A DNA stretch of 64,000 nucleotides from Streptomyces fragilis (GTDB lineage Bacteria > Actinomycetota > Actinomycetes > Streptomycetales > Streptomycetaceae). The notes beneath the pieces were generated by a model. It saw only the letters and a program-made list of their open reading frames with translations, searched no databases and had not been told where the DNA came from. Every line of letters starts with the position of its first letter. Positions within the stretch are counted from its first letter, which is position 1. The stretch covers positions 124,001 to 188,000 of the forward strand of contig NZ_BEVZ01000001.1 in the NCBI RefSeq assembly GCF_003112515.1, in the 5' to 3' direction. The position numbers and the translations under genes are program-made. Below are positions 1-8,989 of the stretch, piece by piece.

Positions 1-146
1 GGATGCCGGTGGCGGACTTCGTGCTGAAGGACTTCGGGTCGGTGGAGCGCAAGGAGCTGGACTTCTTCGTGGACCGGGCGGCCGACGCGGTCGAGTCGCT
101 GGTTCTGGAGGGTCTCGAGCGGGCGCAGACCGCGTACAACTCCTGA
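1..146 (+). CDS. 3' end of an unidentified protein (truncated by window edge)
   Basis: An open frame enters from the left edge and stops at TGA 144-146. About 47 residues are visible, ending in [10 protein letters not shown]. The tail is acidic and probably helical ([20 protein letters not shown]) with no recognisable motif. An in-frame ATG at position 3 exists, but the reading frame is open to the edge, so this is most likely the C-terminus of a longer protein. No function can be assigned. Confidence 0.5.
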   Translation, partial: MPVADFVLKDFGSVERKELDFFVDRAADAVESLVLEGLERAQTAYNS

Positions 147-538
147 TCCTTGGGCGGTACCCGCCGCTGCGGGGGTGCGGCCGGTCCGCGTGCGCCCCGG
201 TGTGCCGTGCCCGCTCCCCCGGGTTCGGCGAATCCGCTTCCCGTCCCGGCCCCCGCCCGTACTCTGTGGAGCAGCACCGGTGGGGGCCGGTGCCGTTCAG
301 GGGGCGAGTCGGTCGGGTACGGCGTCCGGACCCGGTGGGCGGAGAGGCGTGCGGACGAGGGGCTCGGCGGCGGCCGGCCCGTCTTCGTCCGGTGCGGCTC
401 GCTGTCGCCGGACCCGGCGGCCTGGGTTCGGTCCGGGCGCCGTGTCGGCTTCGCCGGTGGGCGCCGGGACGCGGCCCGGGGCGCCGGCGCCGCGGCGCGT
501 GCCCCGCACACTGAGTCAGACGGGACGGGGTGGGTCGT
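147..538. other. Intergenic region without a supported gene
   Basis: About 390 bp of very GC-rich sequence between the truncated gene and the response regulator. Arg/Gly/Pro-rich open frames cross it on both strands, but none has a ribosome binding site or any recognisable domain. A TACTCT hexamer at 260-265 could be a -10 element. I see no RNA gene or convincing hairpin. Confidence 0.4.
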
Positions 539-1423
539 ATGGTCCGCGTTCGGGTGCTGGTCGTCGACGACCACCGGATCTTCGCCGAGTCGCTGGCCGC
601 CGCCCTGGCGGCCGAGCCCGACGTCGAGGTGTCCGCGGCGGGCAGCACGGTGGCGGCGCTGAGATGTCTGGAGCGGGCGGCGTCGGAGGGGCGGCGTTTC
701 GACGTGCTGCTGGTCGACGCGGACCTGGGCGGCGCGCATCCGGGGGGCGGGCATTCAGGCAGCGGACATCCGGGTGGTGCGCATCCGGGGGTCCCCGGCG
801 CCGCGGGTGCGGTGGCGGGTTCTCCGGTGGGGGCCCGGTTGTCGTTGCCGTCCCAGGCTTCCGCGGGGCCGGCGGCCGCCGGTGCGGACGGTCAGGGTGC
901 GGCGGCGGGTGACGGGATCGCGCTGGTGGCGACGGTGCGGTCGGCGCATCCGGGGGTGCGGACGGTGGTGCTGGCGGAGAAGGACGATCCGCGGCGGGCC
1001 GCGCAGGCGTTGCAGGCGGGGGCGTCGGGCTGGGTGGCGAAGGACTGTTCGCTGTCGCGGCTGCTGACGGTGGTGCGGGGGGTGCTGCGGGACGAGACGC
1101 ATCTGCCGCCGGCCCTGCTGACGGGGGTGCTGCGGGAGATGACCGCGGCGCGGCGGCACCGGACGGAGAGCGAGCGGCTGGTGGAGTCGCTGACGCCCCG
1201 GGAGCGTGAGGTGCTGCGCTGCATGGTGGCGGGGCTGGGCCGCAAGGCGGTCGCGGAGCGGTTGTTCCTGTCGCCGCACACGGTGCGCACGCACATGCAG
1301 AACGTGCTGGGGAAGCTGGGTGTGCATTCGACGCTGGCGGCGGTGGCGCTGGCGCGCCGTGCCGGGGTGGGGCCGGTGGACCTAGCCGGGGATGTTGTCG
1401 AACGGGGCGGTCAGCCGGCGTAG
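539..1423 (+). CDS. NarL/LuxR-type response regulator with repeat insertion in the receiver domain
   Basis: The N-terminal receiver has the acid pair D10-D11, a candidate phospho-acceptor D60 (LLVDADLGG) and the conserved Lys at about 168 (GWVAKD). The C-terminal LuxR helix-turn-helix lies at about 217-275 (LTPREREVLRCM, then SPHTVRTHMQNVLGKLG). Residues about 63-127 are a low-complexity insertion between beta-3 and alpha-3, starting with four GGxHP-like repeats. A receiver normally has about 120 residues; here it spans about 185. ATG 539 is chosen because GGACGGGG lies 8 bp upstream; GTG 530 is an alternative. The 3' end overlaps the convergent marR-type gene by 42 bp. No sensor kinase gene is adjacent. 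The target is unknown. Confidence 0.85.
   Translation: MVRVRVLVVDDHRIFAESLAAALAAEPDVEVSAAGSTVAALRCLERAASEGRRFDVLLVDADLGGAHPGGGHSGSGHPGGAHPGVPGAAGAVAGSPVGARLSLPSQASAGPAAAGADGQGAAAGDGIALVATVRSAHPGVRTVVLAEKDDPRRAAQALQAGASGWVAKDCSLSRLLTVVRGVLRDETHLPPALLTGVLREMTAARRHRTESERLVESLTPREREVLRCMVAGLGRKAVAERLFLSPHTVRTHMQNVLGKLGVHSTLAAVALARRAGVGPVDLAGDVVERGGQPA
728..787 (+). repeat. Four tandem 15-bp units inside the response regulator gene
   Basis: Units at 728, 743, 758 and 773 each encode G-G/S-A/G-H-P/S. They form the first part of the receiver-domain insertion. The units are imperfect but stay in frame. Confidence 0.85.
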
Positions 1424-1879
1424 CAGGGTGGCGAGTTCGCCGCGTTCGCCGCGGGACAGCTCGGACAGCAGGGCGCGTTCCTGGTCGAGGAGGCCGGCGA
1501 GGGCCAGGTCGGCGCGGTTCTTGCCGTCCTCGGTGAGGCGGACGAGGACGCCTCGGCGGTCGCTGGGGTCGGGGAGGCGTTCGACGAGGCTCTTCTTGGT
1601 GAGCCGGTCGATGCGGTTGGTCATCGTGCCGGAGGTGACCAGGGTCTGGGTAAGGAGCTGGCCCGGGGAGAGCTGGTAGGGGGCTCCGGCGCGGCGCAGG
1701 GCGGTGAGCACGTCGAACTCCCAGGGTTCGAGGTGGTGCTCGGAGAAGGCGATCCGGCGTGCGCGGTCGAGGTGGCGGGCGAGCCGGCTGACCCGGCTGA
1801 GCACTTCGAGCGGTTCCACGTCGAGGTCAGGGCGCTCCCGGCGCCACGCTGCGACCAGCCGATCGACCTCGTCCTCCAT
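1382..1879 (-). CDS. tamR: MarR-family regulator TamR
   Basis: A 165-residue winged-helix regulator. The recognition region is near residues 70-100 (SPGQLL, then SGTMTNRIDRL) and the MarR wing motif is DPSDRRGVLVRLTEDG. It is divergently transcribed from a trans-aconitate methyltransferase gene, the arrangement known for tamR/tam in S. coelicolor. There TamR represses tam and is released by citrate, aconitates and isocitrate. The shared 101-bp intergenic region holds a repeated TTGAC motif that is the likely operator. The symbol rests on family plus context. ATG 1879 is preceded by little Shine-Dalgarno complementarity. The 3' end overlaps the response regulator gene. Confidence 0.85.
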   Translation of the reverse strand: MEDEVDRLVAAWRRERPDLDVEPLEVLSRVSRLARHLDRARRIAFSEHHLEPWEFDVLTALRRAGAPYQLSPGQLLTQTLVTSGTMTNRIDRLTKKSLVERLPDPSDRRGVLVRLTEDGKNRADLALAGLLDQERALLSELSRGERGELATLLRRLTAPFDNIPG

Positions 1880-1900
1880 GCGATCAGTGTAGTGGTTGTG

Positions 1901-1960
1901 TCGACGTGAAGTCTCTTGACATCCACTGTCTTGACATCAACTCTCTTGACGTCGAGATAT
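1901..1960 (+). promoter_or_regulatory. Four-unit 15-bp TTGAC repeat array, probable TamR operator
   Basis: Units start at 1901 (TCGAC), 1916 (TTGACATC), 1931 (TTGACATC) and 1946 (TTGACGTC). The period is exactly 15 bp. The last unit is embedded in an imperfect 18-bp palindrome, TCTCTTGACGTCGAGATA (1942-1959, 14 of 18 positions symmetric), as MarR dimers usually bind. TTGACA hexamers at 1916 and 1931 could also act as -35 elements for tam. The array lies between the divergent starts of tamR and tam. Confidence 0.7.
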
Positions 1961-1980
1961 TCGCCTGGTGCACTGGGGGC

Positions 1981-2787
1981 ATGGACTGGGATGCCGAGCA
2001 GTATCTGCGTCATGCGGGCGACCGTGCCCGGCCGTTCACCGATCTGCTGGCCCGGGTGCCCGAACTGCCCGGGTCCACGCCCCGGATCGCGGACCTGGGC
2101 TGCGGGCCGGGCAACACGACGGCGGCGCTGCTCGCGGGGAGGTGGCCGGGTGCGCGGATCACCGGGTACGACAACTCGCCCGCGATGCTGGAGCGGGCGG
2201 CGGCGCTGGCCGGGCCGACGGGGGGCGGCGGCTCGCTGGAGTTCGCCCACGCGGACCTCACGGAGTGGACGCCCGGCGGGTCGTACGACCTGATCGTCTC
2301 CAACGCGGCGCTGCAGTGGGTTCCGGGGCACGTGGAGGCGCTGCCGGGGTGGGCGGAGGCGCTCCCGCCGGGCGGGGTGCTGGCGTTCCAGGTGCCGTAC
2401 AACCTGGACGCGCCGGTGCACGCGCTGATGCGGGAGTGCGCGCGGAGCCCGCGGTGGGCGGGGCGGCTGCGGGAGGTGCTGCGCGGCGCGGACTCGGTGG
2501 CCGATCCCGCCGTCTACCTGGACCTGTTCGCGCGGCTGGGGTTCGCGGCGGACGTGTGGGAGACGACGTACCTGCACGTCCTGCCGGGTGAGGACGCGGT
2601 GCTGGACTGGGTGTCGGGCACGGGGCTGCGGCCGGTGCTGGCGGCGCTGTCCGGCGACCCCGAGGCGCGGGACGCGTTCGTCGCGGAGTACCGGGCGCGG
2701 CTGCGGGAGGCGTATCCGCGCCGTCCGTACGGCACGGTCCTGCCGTTCCGCCGGCTGTTCTGCGTGGCCCTCGCCCCGGGGACGTGA
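1981..2787 (+). CDS. tam: Trans-aconitate 2-methyltransferase
   Basis: SAM-dependent methyltransferase of 268 residues. It has motif I IADLGCGPGNTT (36-47), an acidic post-I region (GYDNSPAML) and the Tam-typical SNAALQWVPGH. The family methylates trans-aconitate, a spontaneous product of cis-aconitate that inhibits aconitase, and so relieves the TCA cycle. ATG 1981 gives the usual N-terminus (MDWDAEQYLR). A longer frame from 1906 is only the translated operator array. Pairing with tamR supports the assignment. Confidence 0.87.
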   Translation: MDWDAEQYLRHAGDRARPFTDLLARVPELPGSTPRIADLGCGPGNTTAALLAGRWPGARITGYDNSPAMLERAAALAGPTGGGGSLEFAHADLTEWTPGGSYDLIVSNAALQWVPGHVEALPGWAEALPPGGVLAFQVPYNLDAPVHALMRECARSPRWAGRLREVLRGADSVADPAVYLDLFARLGFAADVWETTYLHVLPGEDAVLDWVSGTGLRPVLAALSGDPEARDAFVAEYRARLREAYPRRPYGTVLPFRRLFCVALAPGT

Positions 2788-2817
2788 CCGGGGCCGGCCC
2801 GGACTGCGCAGCCGGGG

Positions 2818-3513
2818 TCAGGACTTGCGGTGGCCGATGAGCTTCGGCTTCTGTTCGAGGCCGTCGAGCCCGTTCCACGCGAGGTTGACCAGGTGGGCCG
2901 CCACTTCCGCCTTCTTGGGCCGGCGGACGTCGAGCCACCACTGCCCCGTGAGGGCGACCATCCCCACCAGTGCCTGCGCGTACAGGGGCGCCAGCTTCGG
3001 GTCGAAGCCGCGGCTCTTGAACTCCCGTCCGAGGATGTCCTCCACCTGGGTCGCGATGTCGGAGATCAGCGAGGCGAAGGTCCCGGTGGACTGCGGGATC
3101 GGGGAGTCCCGCACCAGGATGCGGAAGCCGTCGGTGTACTCCTCGATGTAGTCGAGGAGGGCGAACGCCGCCTGTTCGCACAGCTCCCGCGGGTGACCGG
3201 CCGTCAGCGAGCTGGTGACCATGTCGAGCAGCCGCCGCATCTCACGGTCGACGACCACCGCGTAGAGCCCTTCCTTGCCGCCGAAGTGCTCGTAGACCAC
3301 CGGCTTGGAGACCCCGGCCTTGGCCGCGATCTCCTCCACGGAGGTCCCCTCGAAGCCCTTCGCGGCGAAGAGGGTGCGCCCGATCTCCAGCAGCTGCTGG
3401 CGTCGCTCCGCCCCCGTCATCCGGGTGCGGCGCGTGCGCCTCGGCGGTTTGCCGTCGCGCGTCTCGTCGCGGGTCCGGTCGTCGTCGCTGGAGCTGCTGG
3501 AGTCGGTCACCAC
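2818..3513 (-). CDS. TetR-family regulator, probably of the upstream desaturase
   Basis: A 231-residue regulator. A charged Ser/Asp/Arg-rich tail precedes the TetR helix-turn-helix at about 33-80 (RRQQLLEIGRTLFAAKGFEGT, then AGVSKPVVYEHFGGKEGLY). An all-helical ligand domain follows. The gene starts 7 bp after the desaturase stop, so the two are probably cotranscribed. That arrangement is typical for autoregulated control of fatty acid desaturation. The start is GTG 3513 or GTG 3510. Twin palindromes upstream of the desaturase are the likely operator. Confidence 0.87.
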   Translation of the reverse strand: MVTDSSSSSDDDRTRDETRDGKPPRRTRRTRMTGAERRQQLLEIGRTLFAAKGFEGTSVEEIAAKAGVSKPVVYEHFGGKEGLYAVVVDREMRRLLDMVTSSLTAGHPRELCEQAAFALLDYIEEYTDGFRILVRDSPIPQSTGTFASLISDIATQVEDILGREFKSRGFDPKLAPLYAQALVGMVALTGQWWLDVRRPKKAEVAAHLVNLAWNGLDGLEQKPKLIGHRKS

Positions 3514-3520
3514 GTGTCAA

Positions 3521-4537
3521 TCATGCCGCGTCGGCCGTGGCGCGCTCCCGGCGGGACCGGCGAGCCTCGGGGTCACGCCGTGCGGCGAGCCGCTCCTCGG
3601 AGGGCCAGCGGACGTCGTAGGCCCAGCCCAGCTGCTCGAACCAGCGGATGAAGCGAGCGGAGGAGTCGATCTGCCCCTTGAACACGCCGTGGCGGGCGGA
3701 GGTGGGGTCGGCGTGGTGCAGGTTGTGCCAGGACTCGCCGCAGGACAGGACGGCCAGCCACCACACGTTGCCGGAGCGGTCGCGTGACTTGAAGGGGCGC
3801 TTGCCGGTGGCGTGGCAGATGGAGTTGATGGACCAGGTCACGTGGTGCAGCAGGGCGACCCGGACGAGGGAGCCCCAGAAGAACGCGGTGAACGCGCCCC
3901 ACCAGGACATGGTGACCAGGCCGCCGACGATCGGGGGGATGGCCAGGGAGAGGACGGTCCAGCCGATGAACTGGCGGGAGATGGCGCGCAGCGCCGGGTC
4001 CTTGATCAGGTCGGGCGCGTACTTGTCCTGCGGGGTGCGCTCCTCGTCGAACATCCAGCCGATGTGGGCCCACCAGAGGCCCTTGACGAGGGCGGGGACG
4101 GTCTCGCCGTAGCGCCACGGCGAGTGCGGGTCGCCCTCGGCGTCGGAGAACTTGTGGTGGCGGCGGTGGTCGGCCACCCAGCGCACCAGCGGGCCCTCGA
4201 CGGCCATGGAGCCCATGATGGCGAGCAGGATCTTCAGCGGGCGCTTGGCCTTGAAGGAACCGTGCGTGAAGTGCCGGTGGTACCCGATGGTCACACCGTG
4301 ACAGCCCCAGTAGTAGAAGAAGACCATCAGGCCCAGGTCGAGCCAGCTGACCCCCCAGCCCCAGGCCAGCGGCACGGCCGCCAGCAGTGCCGCGAACGGC
4401 ACGATGATGAACAGGAGCAGGGTGATCTGCTCGATCGAGCGCTTCTGCTCGCCACCGAGGGTGGCACTCGGCAGTGGCTGTCCGGCGGCGTCGGCGCGCC
4501 GCGAGTCTTCGTCGATCACGTCGGAGCTGGTCGTCAT
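3521..4537 (-). CDS. Acyl-CoA/acyl-lipid delta-9 fatty acid desaturase
   Basis: Integral-membrane di-iron desaturase of 338 residues. All histidine clusters are present: HRHFTH (87-92), HRRHH (124-128), HHVTWSINSICH (231-242) and HNLHH (271-275). Hydrophobic segments at about 38-60 and 66-85, with another pair at about 190-225, place the active site on the cytoplasmic face. It introduces a double bond into saturated acyl chains to adjust membrane fluidity. ATG 4537 is chosen over ATG 4543 because GAGGG then sits at a normal distance. It is the first gene of an operon with the TetR gene. Confidence 0.9.
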   Translation of the reverse strand: MTTSSDVIDEDSRRADAAGQPLPSATLGGEQKRSIEQITLLLFIIVPFAALLAAVPLAWGWGVSWLDLGLMVFFYYWGCHGVTIGYHRHFTHGSFKAKRPLKILLAIMGSMAVEGPLVRWVADHRRHHKFSDAEGDPHSPWRYGETVPALVKGLWWAHIGWMFDEERTPQDKYAPDLIKDPALRAISRQFIGWTVLSLAIPPIVGGLVTMSWWGAFTAFFWGSLVRVALLHHVTWSINSICHATGKRPFKSRDRSGNVWWLAVLSCGESWHNLHHADPTSARHGVFKGQIDSSARFIRWFEQLGWAYDVRWPSEERLAARRDPEARRSRRERATADAA

Positions 4538-4844
4538 GGGCATCCCTCGAGTGGTGGAGAAGGGCAGGCGATGGGCGGGGCCACGGGGATCCGGAGGCGC
4601 CCCACTTCCTACGGTTCCGTAACCTACGGCATCGTAAGTATGGCAGCGCCGTGTCTCACAGCAAGAGCCGTTCACCCGCGTGTGCCGGTGGCTGCCTATC
4701 CTTGAACCGGTCGGACAGCGTGGTCCGCTCCTCCATTCAGTCTCTTCCCGGACGTACCCACCCCGAAAGCCGTGAACGGCCGCACGGGTGGTGCGCCCGG
4801 ATGCCCTGCCAGACAGAGCTTCACCGTTGCAAGGAGCCGCACCT
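4538..4844. other. Divergent intergenic region between desaturase and ppc
   Basis: About 307 bp. The left half holds the desaturase leader and two palindromic operator candidates (4610-4636). The right half must carry the ppc promoter. A TATCCT hexamer near 4697 is a possible -10 element, but no good -35 is visible. AAGGAG at 4831-4836 is the ppc ribosome binding site. No gene is supported. Confidence 0.5.
4610..4636 (-). promoter_or_regulatory. Twin palindromic operator upstream of the desaturase-tetR operon
   Basis: TACGGTTCCGTA (4610-4621, perfect) and TACGGCATCGTA (4625-4636, four-base arms) share outer TACG/CGTA. Their centres lie 15 bp apart, about one and a half helical turns. They lie about 75-100 bp upstream of the desaturase start, where a promoter is expected. 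Binding by the TetR protein encoded in the operon is inferred. Confidence 0.65.
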
Positions 4845-7577
4845 GTGAGCAGTGTCGACGACCGGACCACCACCACGAGCAGCGAACTGCGGAGTGACAT
4901 CCGCCGTCTGGGTGACCTTCTGGGTCAGACCCTGGTCCGGCAGGAAGGTCCTGAGCTGCTGGAACTCGTGGAGAAGGTCCGCAGACTGACCCGGGAGGAC
5001 GGCGAGGCCGCGGCCGAGCTGCTCCGGGGCACCGAGCTGGAGACGGCCGCCAAGCTGGTGCGGGCCTTCTCCACCTACTTCCACCTCGCGAACGTCACCG
5101 AGCAGGTGCACCGGGGGCGCGAACTGCGGGCGCGCCGGGCGGCTGAGGGCAGCCAGCTCGCCCGTACGGCGGACCGGCTGAAGGACGCGGACCCCGCGCA
5201 CCTGCGGGAGACCGTGCGCAACCTGAACATCCGCCCGGTGTTCACGGCACACCCGACGGAGGCGGCGCGCCGTTCCGTGCTGAACAAGCTGCGCCGGATC
5301 GCGCACCTGCTGGAGACTCCGGTGATCGAGGCGGACCGCCGTCGTCACGACACCCGGCTGGCCGAGAACATCGACCTGGTGTGGCAGACGGACGAGCTGC
5401 GGGTGGTGCGCCCGGAGCCGGCCGACGAGGCCCGCAACGCGATCTACTACCTGGACGAGCTGCACGCCGGCGCGGTCGGCGACGTGCTGGAGGACCTGAC
5501 CGCCGAGCTGGAGCGGATCGGCGTCGAGCTTCCGGACGAGACGCGGCCGCTGACCTTCGGCACCTGGATCGGCGGCGACCGGGACGGCAACCCGAACGTC
5601 ACCCCGGAGGTGACGTGGGACGTGCTGATCCTGCAGCACGAGCACGGCATCAACGACGCGCTGGAGATGATCGACGAGCTCCGCGGCTTCCTCTCCAACT
5701 CGATCCGCTACACCGGCGCCACCGAGGAGCTGCTGGAGTCGCTGCGGCAGGACCTGGAGGTCCTGCACGAGATCAGCCCGCGCTACAAGCGGCTGAACGC
5801 CGAGGAGCCGTACCGGCTGAAGGCGACCTGCATCCGGCAGAAGCTGCTCAACACCAAGGAGCGGCTGGCGAAGGGCACGGCGCACCGGCCGGGCCGCGAC
5901 TACCTGGGCACCGCCCAGCTGCTGGCGGACCTGGTGCTGATCCAGGTGTCGCTGCGCGAGCACCGGGCCGGGCTGTTCGCGGACGGCCGGATGGACCGCA
6001 CGATCCGCACGCTGGCGGCGTTCGGTCTCCAGCTGGCCACCATGGACGTGCGGGAGCACGCCGACGCCCACCACCACGCGCTGGGGCAGCTCTTCGACCG
6101 TCTGGGCGAGGAGTCCTGGCGGTACGCGGACATGCCGCGGGACTACCGGACGCGGCTGCTCGCCAAGGAGCTGCGTTCGCGCCGTCCGCTGGCGCCGAGT
6201 CCGGCCCCGCTGGACAAGGCGGGCGCGAAGACGCTGGGCACCTTCGACACGATCAAGCGCGCGCTCGACGTCTTCGGACCGGAGGTCATCGAGTCGTACA
6301 TCATCTCGATGTGCCAGGGCGCGGACGACGTCTTCGCGGCGGCGGTGCTGGCCCGTGAGGCCGGGCTGCTGGACCTGCACGCGGGCTGGGCGAAGATCGG
6401 CATCGTGCCGCTGCTGGAGACCACCGACGAGCTGAAGGCCGCGGACACCATCCTCGACGACATGCTCTCCGACCCGTCCTACCGGCGTCTGGTGGCGCTT
6501 CGGGGCGACGTCCAGGAGGTCATGCTCGGCTACTCGGACTCCTCGAAGTTCGGCGGCATCACCACCAGCCAGTGGGAGATCCACCGTGCCCAGCGGCGGC
6601 TGCGTGACGTGGCGCACCGTCACGGGGTGCGGCTGCGCCTGTTCCACGGCCGGGGCGGCACGGTCGGCCGGGGCGGCGGCCCGTCGCACGACGCGGTCCT
6701 GGCGCAGCCGTGGGGCACGCTGGAGGGCGAGATCAAGGTGACCGAGCAGGGCGAGGTCATCTCCGACAAGTACCTGGTGCCGTCGCTGGCCCGGGAGAAC
6801 CTCGAGCTGACGGTGGCGGCGACGCTGCAGGCCTCGGCGCTGCACACCGCGCCGCGGCAGTCGGTGGAGGCGCTGGCCCGCTGGGACGCGGCGATGGAGG
6901 TCGTCTCCGACGCCGCCCACGTGGCGTACCGCAAGCTGGTCGAGGACCCGGACCTGCCGGCGTACTTCTTCGCCTCCACCCCGGTGGACCAGCTCGCCGA
7001 CCTGCACCTGGGCTCGCGCCCCTCGCGCCGGCCGGACGCGGGCGGCGGTCTGGACTCGCTGCGGGCGATCCCGTGGGTGTTCGGCTGGACGCAGTCCCGG
7101 CAGATCGTGCCGGGCTGGTTCGGCGTGGGCTCCGGCCTGAAGGCGCTGCGGGAGGCGGGGCTGGACACGGTCCTGGAGGAGATGCACCAGGAGTGGCACT
7201 TCTTCCGGAACTTCATCTCCAACGTCGAGATGACGCTGGCCAAGACGGATCTGCGGATCGCGTCGCTGTACGTCGACAACCTGGTGCCCGACGAGCTGAA
7301 GCACGTCTTCGACGTGATCAGGGAGGAGCACGAGCTGACCGTCGCGGAGGTCCTGAAGGTCACCGGTGAGGCGGAGCTGCTCGACGCCAACCCGGTGCTG
7401 AAGCAGACCTTCGCGATCCGCGACGCCTACCTGGACCCGATCTCCTACCTGCAGGTGATGCTGCTGAAGCGGCAGCGGGACGAGGCGGCGGCGGGCCAGG
7501 AGGTCGACCCGCTGCTGTCGCGGGCGCTGCTGCTGACCGTCAACGGTGTGGCCGCGGGCCTGCGCAACACCGGCTGA
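4845..7577 (+). CDS. ppc: Phosphoenolpyruvate carboxylase
   Basis: A 910-residue enzyme that carboxylates phosphoenolpyruvate to oxaloacetate, the anaplerotic feed of the TCA cycle. The catalytic histidine motif FTAHPTEA is near residue 133. The glycine-rich loop [16 protein letters not shown] is near 600, LGSRPSRR near 725, and the family-typical C-terminus ends NTG. GTG 4845 follows AAGGAG at 8 bp spacing; a longer frame from 4788 lacks a ribosome binding site. Length matches the family. It is monocistronic, with a strong terminator immediately downstream. Confidence 0.97.
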   Translation: MSSVDDRTTTTSSELRSDIRRLGDLLGQTLVRQEGPELLELVEKVRRLTREDGEAAAELLRGTELETAAKLVRAFSTYFHLANVTEQVHRGRELRARRAAEGSQLARTADRLKDADPAHLRETVRNLNIRPVFTAHPTEAARRSVLNKLRRIAHLLETPVIEADRRRHDTRLAENIDLVWQTDELRVVRPEPADEARNAIYYLDELHAGAVGDVLEDLTAELERIGVELPDETRPLTFGTWIGGDRDGNPNVTPEVTWDVLILQHEHGINDALEMIDELRGFLSNSIRYTGATEELLESLRQDLEVLHEISPRYKRLNAEEPYRLKATCIRQKLLNTKERLAKGTAHRPGRDYLGTAQLLADLVLIQVSLREHRAGLFADGRMDRTIRTLAAFGLQLATMDVREHADAHHHALGQLFDRLGEESWRYADMPRDYRTRLLAKELRSRRPLAPSPAPLDKAGAKTLGTFDTIKRALDVFGPEVIESYIISMCQGADDVFAAAVLAREAGLLDLHAGWAKIGIVPLLETTDELKAADTILDDMLSDPSYRRLVALRGDVQEVMLGYSDSSKFGGITTSQWEIHRAQRRLRDVAHRHGVRLRLFHGRGGTVGRGGGPSHDAVLAQPWGTLEGEIKVTEQGEVISDKYLVPSLARENLELTVAATLQASALHTAPRQSVEALARWDAAMEVVSDAAHVAYRKLVEDPDLPAYFFASTPVDQLADLHLGSRPSRRPDAGGGLDSLRAIPWVFGWTQSRQIVPGWFGVGSGLKALREAGLDTVLEEMHQEWHFFRNFISNVEMTLAKTDLRIASLYVDNLVPDELKHVFDVIREEHELTVAEVLKVTGEAELLDANPVLKQTFAIRDAYLDPISYLQVMLLKRQRDEAAAGQEVDPLLSRALLLTVNGVAAGLRNTG

Positions 7578-7595
7578 CCCGCCCCCGGACGCCAC

Positions 7596-7630
7596 GGCGC
7601 CCCCTCCCCGCGGCCCGGGGAGGGGGCGCC
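7596..7630. terminator. Perfect 15-bp stem terminator between ppc and galK
   Basis: GGCGCCCCCTCCCCG pairs perfectly with its complement around a 5-base loop (7611-7615). It has no T tract, as is common in Streptomyces. It lies between two convergent genes and can serve both ppc and galK. Confidence 0.85.
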
Positions 7631-7711
7631 GGTCGAGGGCGTCGCGGTCCGCCACGGGATCGCCCGACCGCCTCCGGGGGATCGCCCGACCCCCCGGAGC
7701 GCGGCGGACGG

Positions 7712-8905
7712 CTACGCCGGGTGGACGCGCCAGGCTCCGCGGGAGGGCACGGCGGGGAAGACGCGGGGCGGCTGGTGACCGGCCTCGGCGAAGGCCGACC
7801 CGACCGCCGAGACGACCGCGTCGGCCTTGTCGTCGTCGACCAGGACGATGGCGGAGCCGCCGAACCCTCCGCCGGTCATGCGGGCTCCGAGCGCCCCCGC
7901 GGCCAGCGCGGCCTCGACCACGGTGTCGAGCTCGGGCGCGGAGACCCGGAAGTCGTCGCGCAGGGAGGCGTGGCCCTCGGTGAGGACCGGGCCGATGCCC
8001 CGGGTGTCGCCGTCGTTGAGCAGCCGCACGACCCGCTCGACGCGCTCGTCCTCGGTGACGACGTGGCGGACCAGGCGGCGGATCTCCTCGTCCTCCAGCC
8101 GCTCCAGGGCCTCGTCGAGCTCCGCGTAGGGGATGTCCCGCAGGACGGGCACGCCCAGCAGTTCGGCGCCGCGCTCGCAGCCGGCCCGCCGCTTGCCGTA
8201 CTCGCCGCCGCTGTGCGCGTGCTTGACCTGGGTGTCGACGACCAGCAGCCGCATCCCCTCGGCGGCGAGGTCGAAGGGGATCTGCCGGCGGGTGCCGTCG
8301 CGGGTGTCGAGGAAGAGCGCGTGCCCGGCCTCGCAGCAGGCGGACGCGGTCTGGTCCATGATCCCGGTGGGCGCGCCGACGTACTCGTTCTCCGCGCGCT
8401 GGCAGATCCGGGCGAGCAGCGCCCGGTCGAGGCCGAGGCCGAACAGGTCGTCCAGGGCGAGGGCGACGACGACCTCGAGCGCCGCGGAGGAGGACAGGCC
8501 GGCCCCGCTGGGCACGGTGGAGGCGAGGTGGACGTCGGCGCCGGTGACCGCGTGGCCGCCCTCCAGCATGGCCCAGACGACGCCCGCCGGGTAGGCGGTC
8601 CAGCGCTTGTCGGAGCCGGGCAGCAGCTCGTCCACCCGGCGCTCCACCACCCCGCCGGGGACGTCCGCGGAGGACAGCCGCAGCAGGCCGTCCTCGCGGG
8701 GCGACACCGCGGCGACGGCGACCTGCGGCAGCGCGAAGGGCATCACGAAGCCGCCGTTGTAGTCGGTGTGCTCGCCGATCAGGTTGACCCGGCCGGGGGC
8801 CGCCCAGACGCCGGCCGGCTCGGCGCCGTACAGCTCGGTGAACCGGCGGGCGACGGCCTCGGCCGCGGCCGTGACGTCGGCGGGGTTCTGGACCGACTCG
8901 GTCAT
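7712..8905 (-). CDS. galK: Galactokinase
   Basis: GHMP kinase of 397 residues that phosphorylates galactose to galactose-1-phosphate in the Leloir pathway. The N-terminal galactokinase signature GRVNLIGEHTDYNGG, the ATP loop PSGAGLSSSAALEV and the C-terminal MTGGGFGGSAIVL are all present. ATG 8905 is preceded by GGAAGG. It is the last gene of galT-galE-galK and follows galE by 84 bp. Confidence 0.96.
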   Translation of the reverse strand: MTESVQNPADVTAAAEAVARRFTELYGAEPAGVWAAPGRVNLIGEHTDYNGGFVMPFALPQVAVAAVSPREDGLLRLSSADVPGGVVERRVDELLPGSDKRWTAYPAGVVWAMLEGGHAVTGADVHLASTVPSGAGLSSSAALEVVVALALDDLFGLGLDRALLARICQRAENEYVGAPTGIMDQTASACCEAGHALFLDTRDGTRRQIPFDLAAEGMRLLVVDTQVKHAHSGGEYGKRRAGCERGAELLGVPVLRDIPYAELDEALERLEDEEIRRLVRHVVTEDERVERVVRLLNDGDTRGIGPVLTEGHASLRDDFRVSAPELDTVVEAALAAGALGARMTGGGFGGSAIVLVDDDKADAVVSAVGSAFAEAGHQPPRVFPAVPSRGAWRVHPA

Positions 8906-8989
8906 GTGCGGGGAGCCTTCCGTGCGAGGAGGGGGGCCGGCCGCGCGTGCGGGGGGACGCGCGGCGGGAGCCGGCAAGCCGGCGGGGGC

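Noticed and set aside
200..514. Arg/Gly/Pro-rich frame upstream of the first response regulator.
   Set aside because: Composition matches non-coding frames in this GC range and no start signal is visible apart from a chance TACTCT.
1906..1980. N-terminal extension of tam beginning MKSLDIHCLDINSLDV.
   Set aside because: It is the translated operator array; the family N-terminus starts at ATG 1981.
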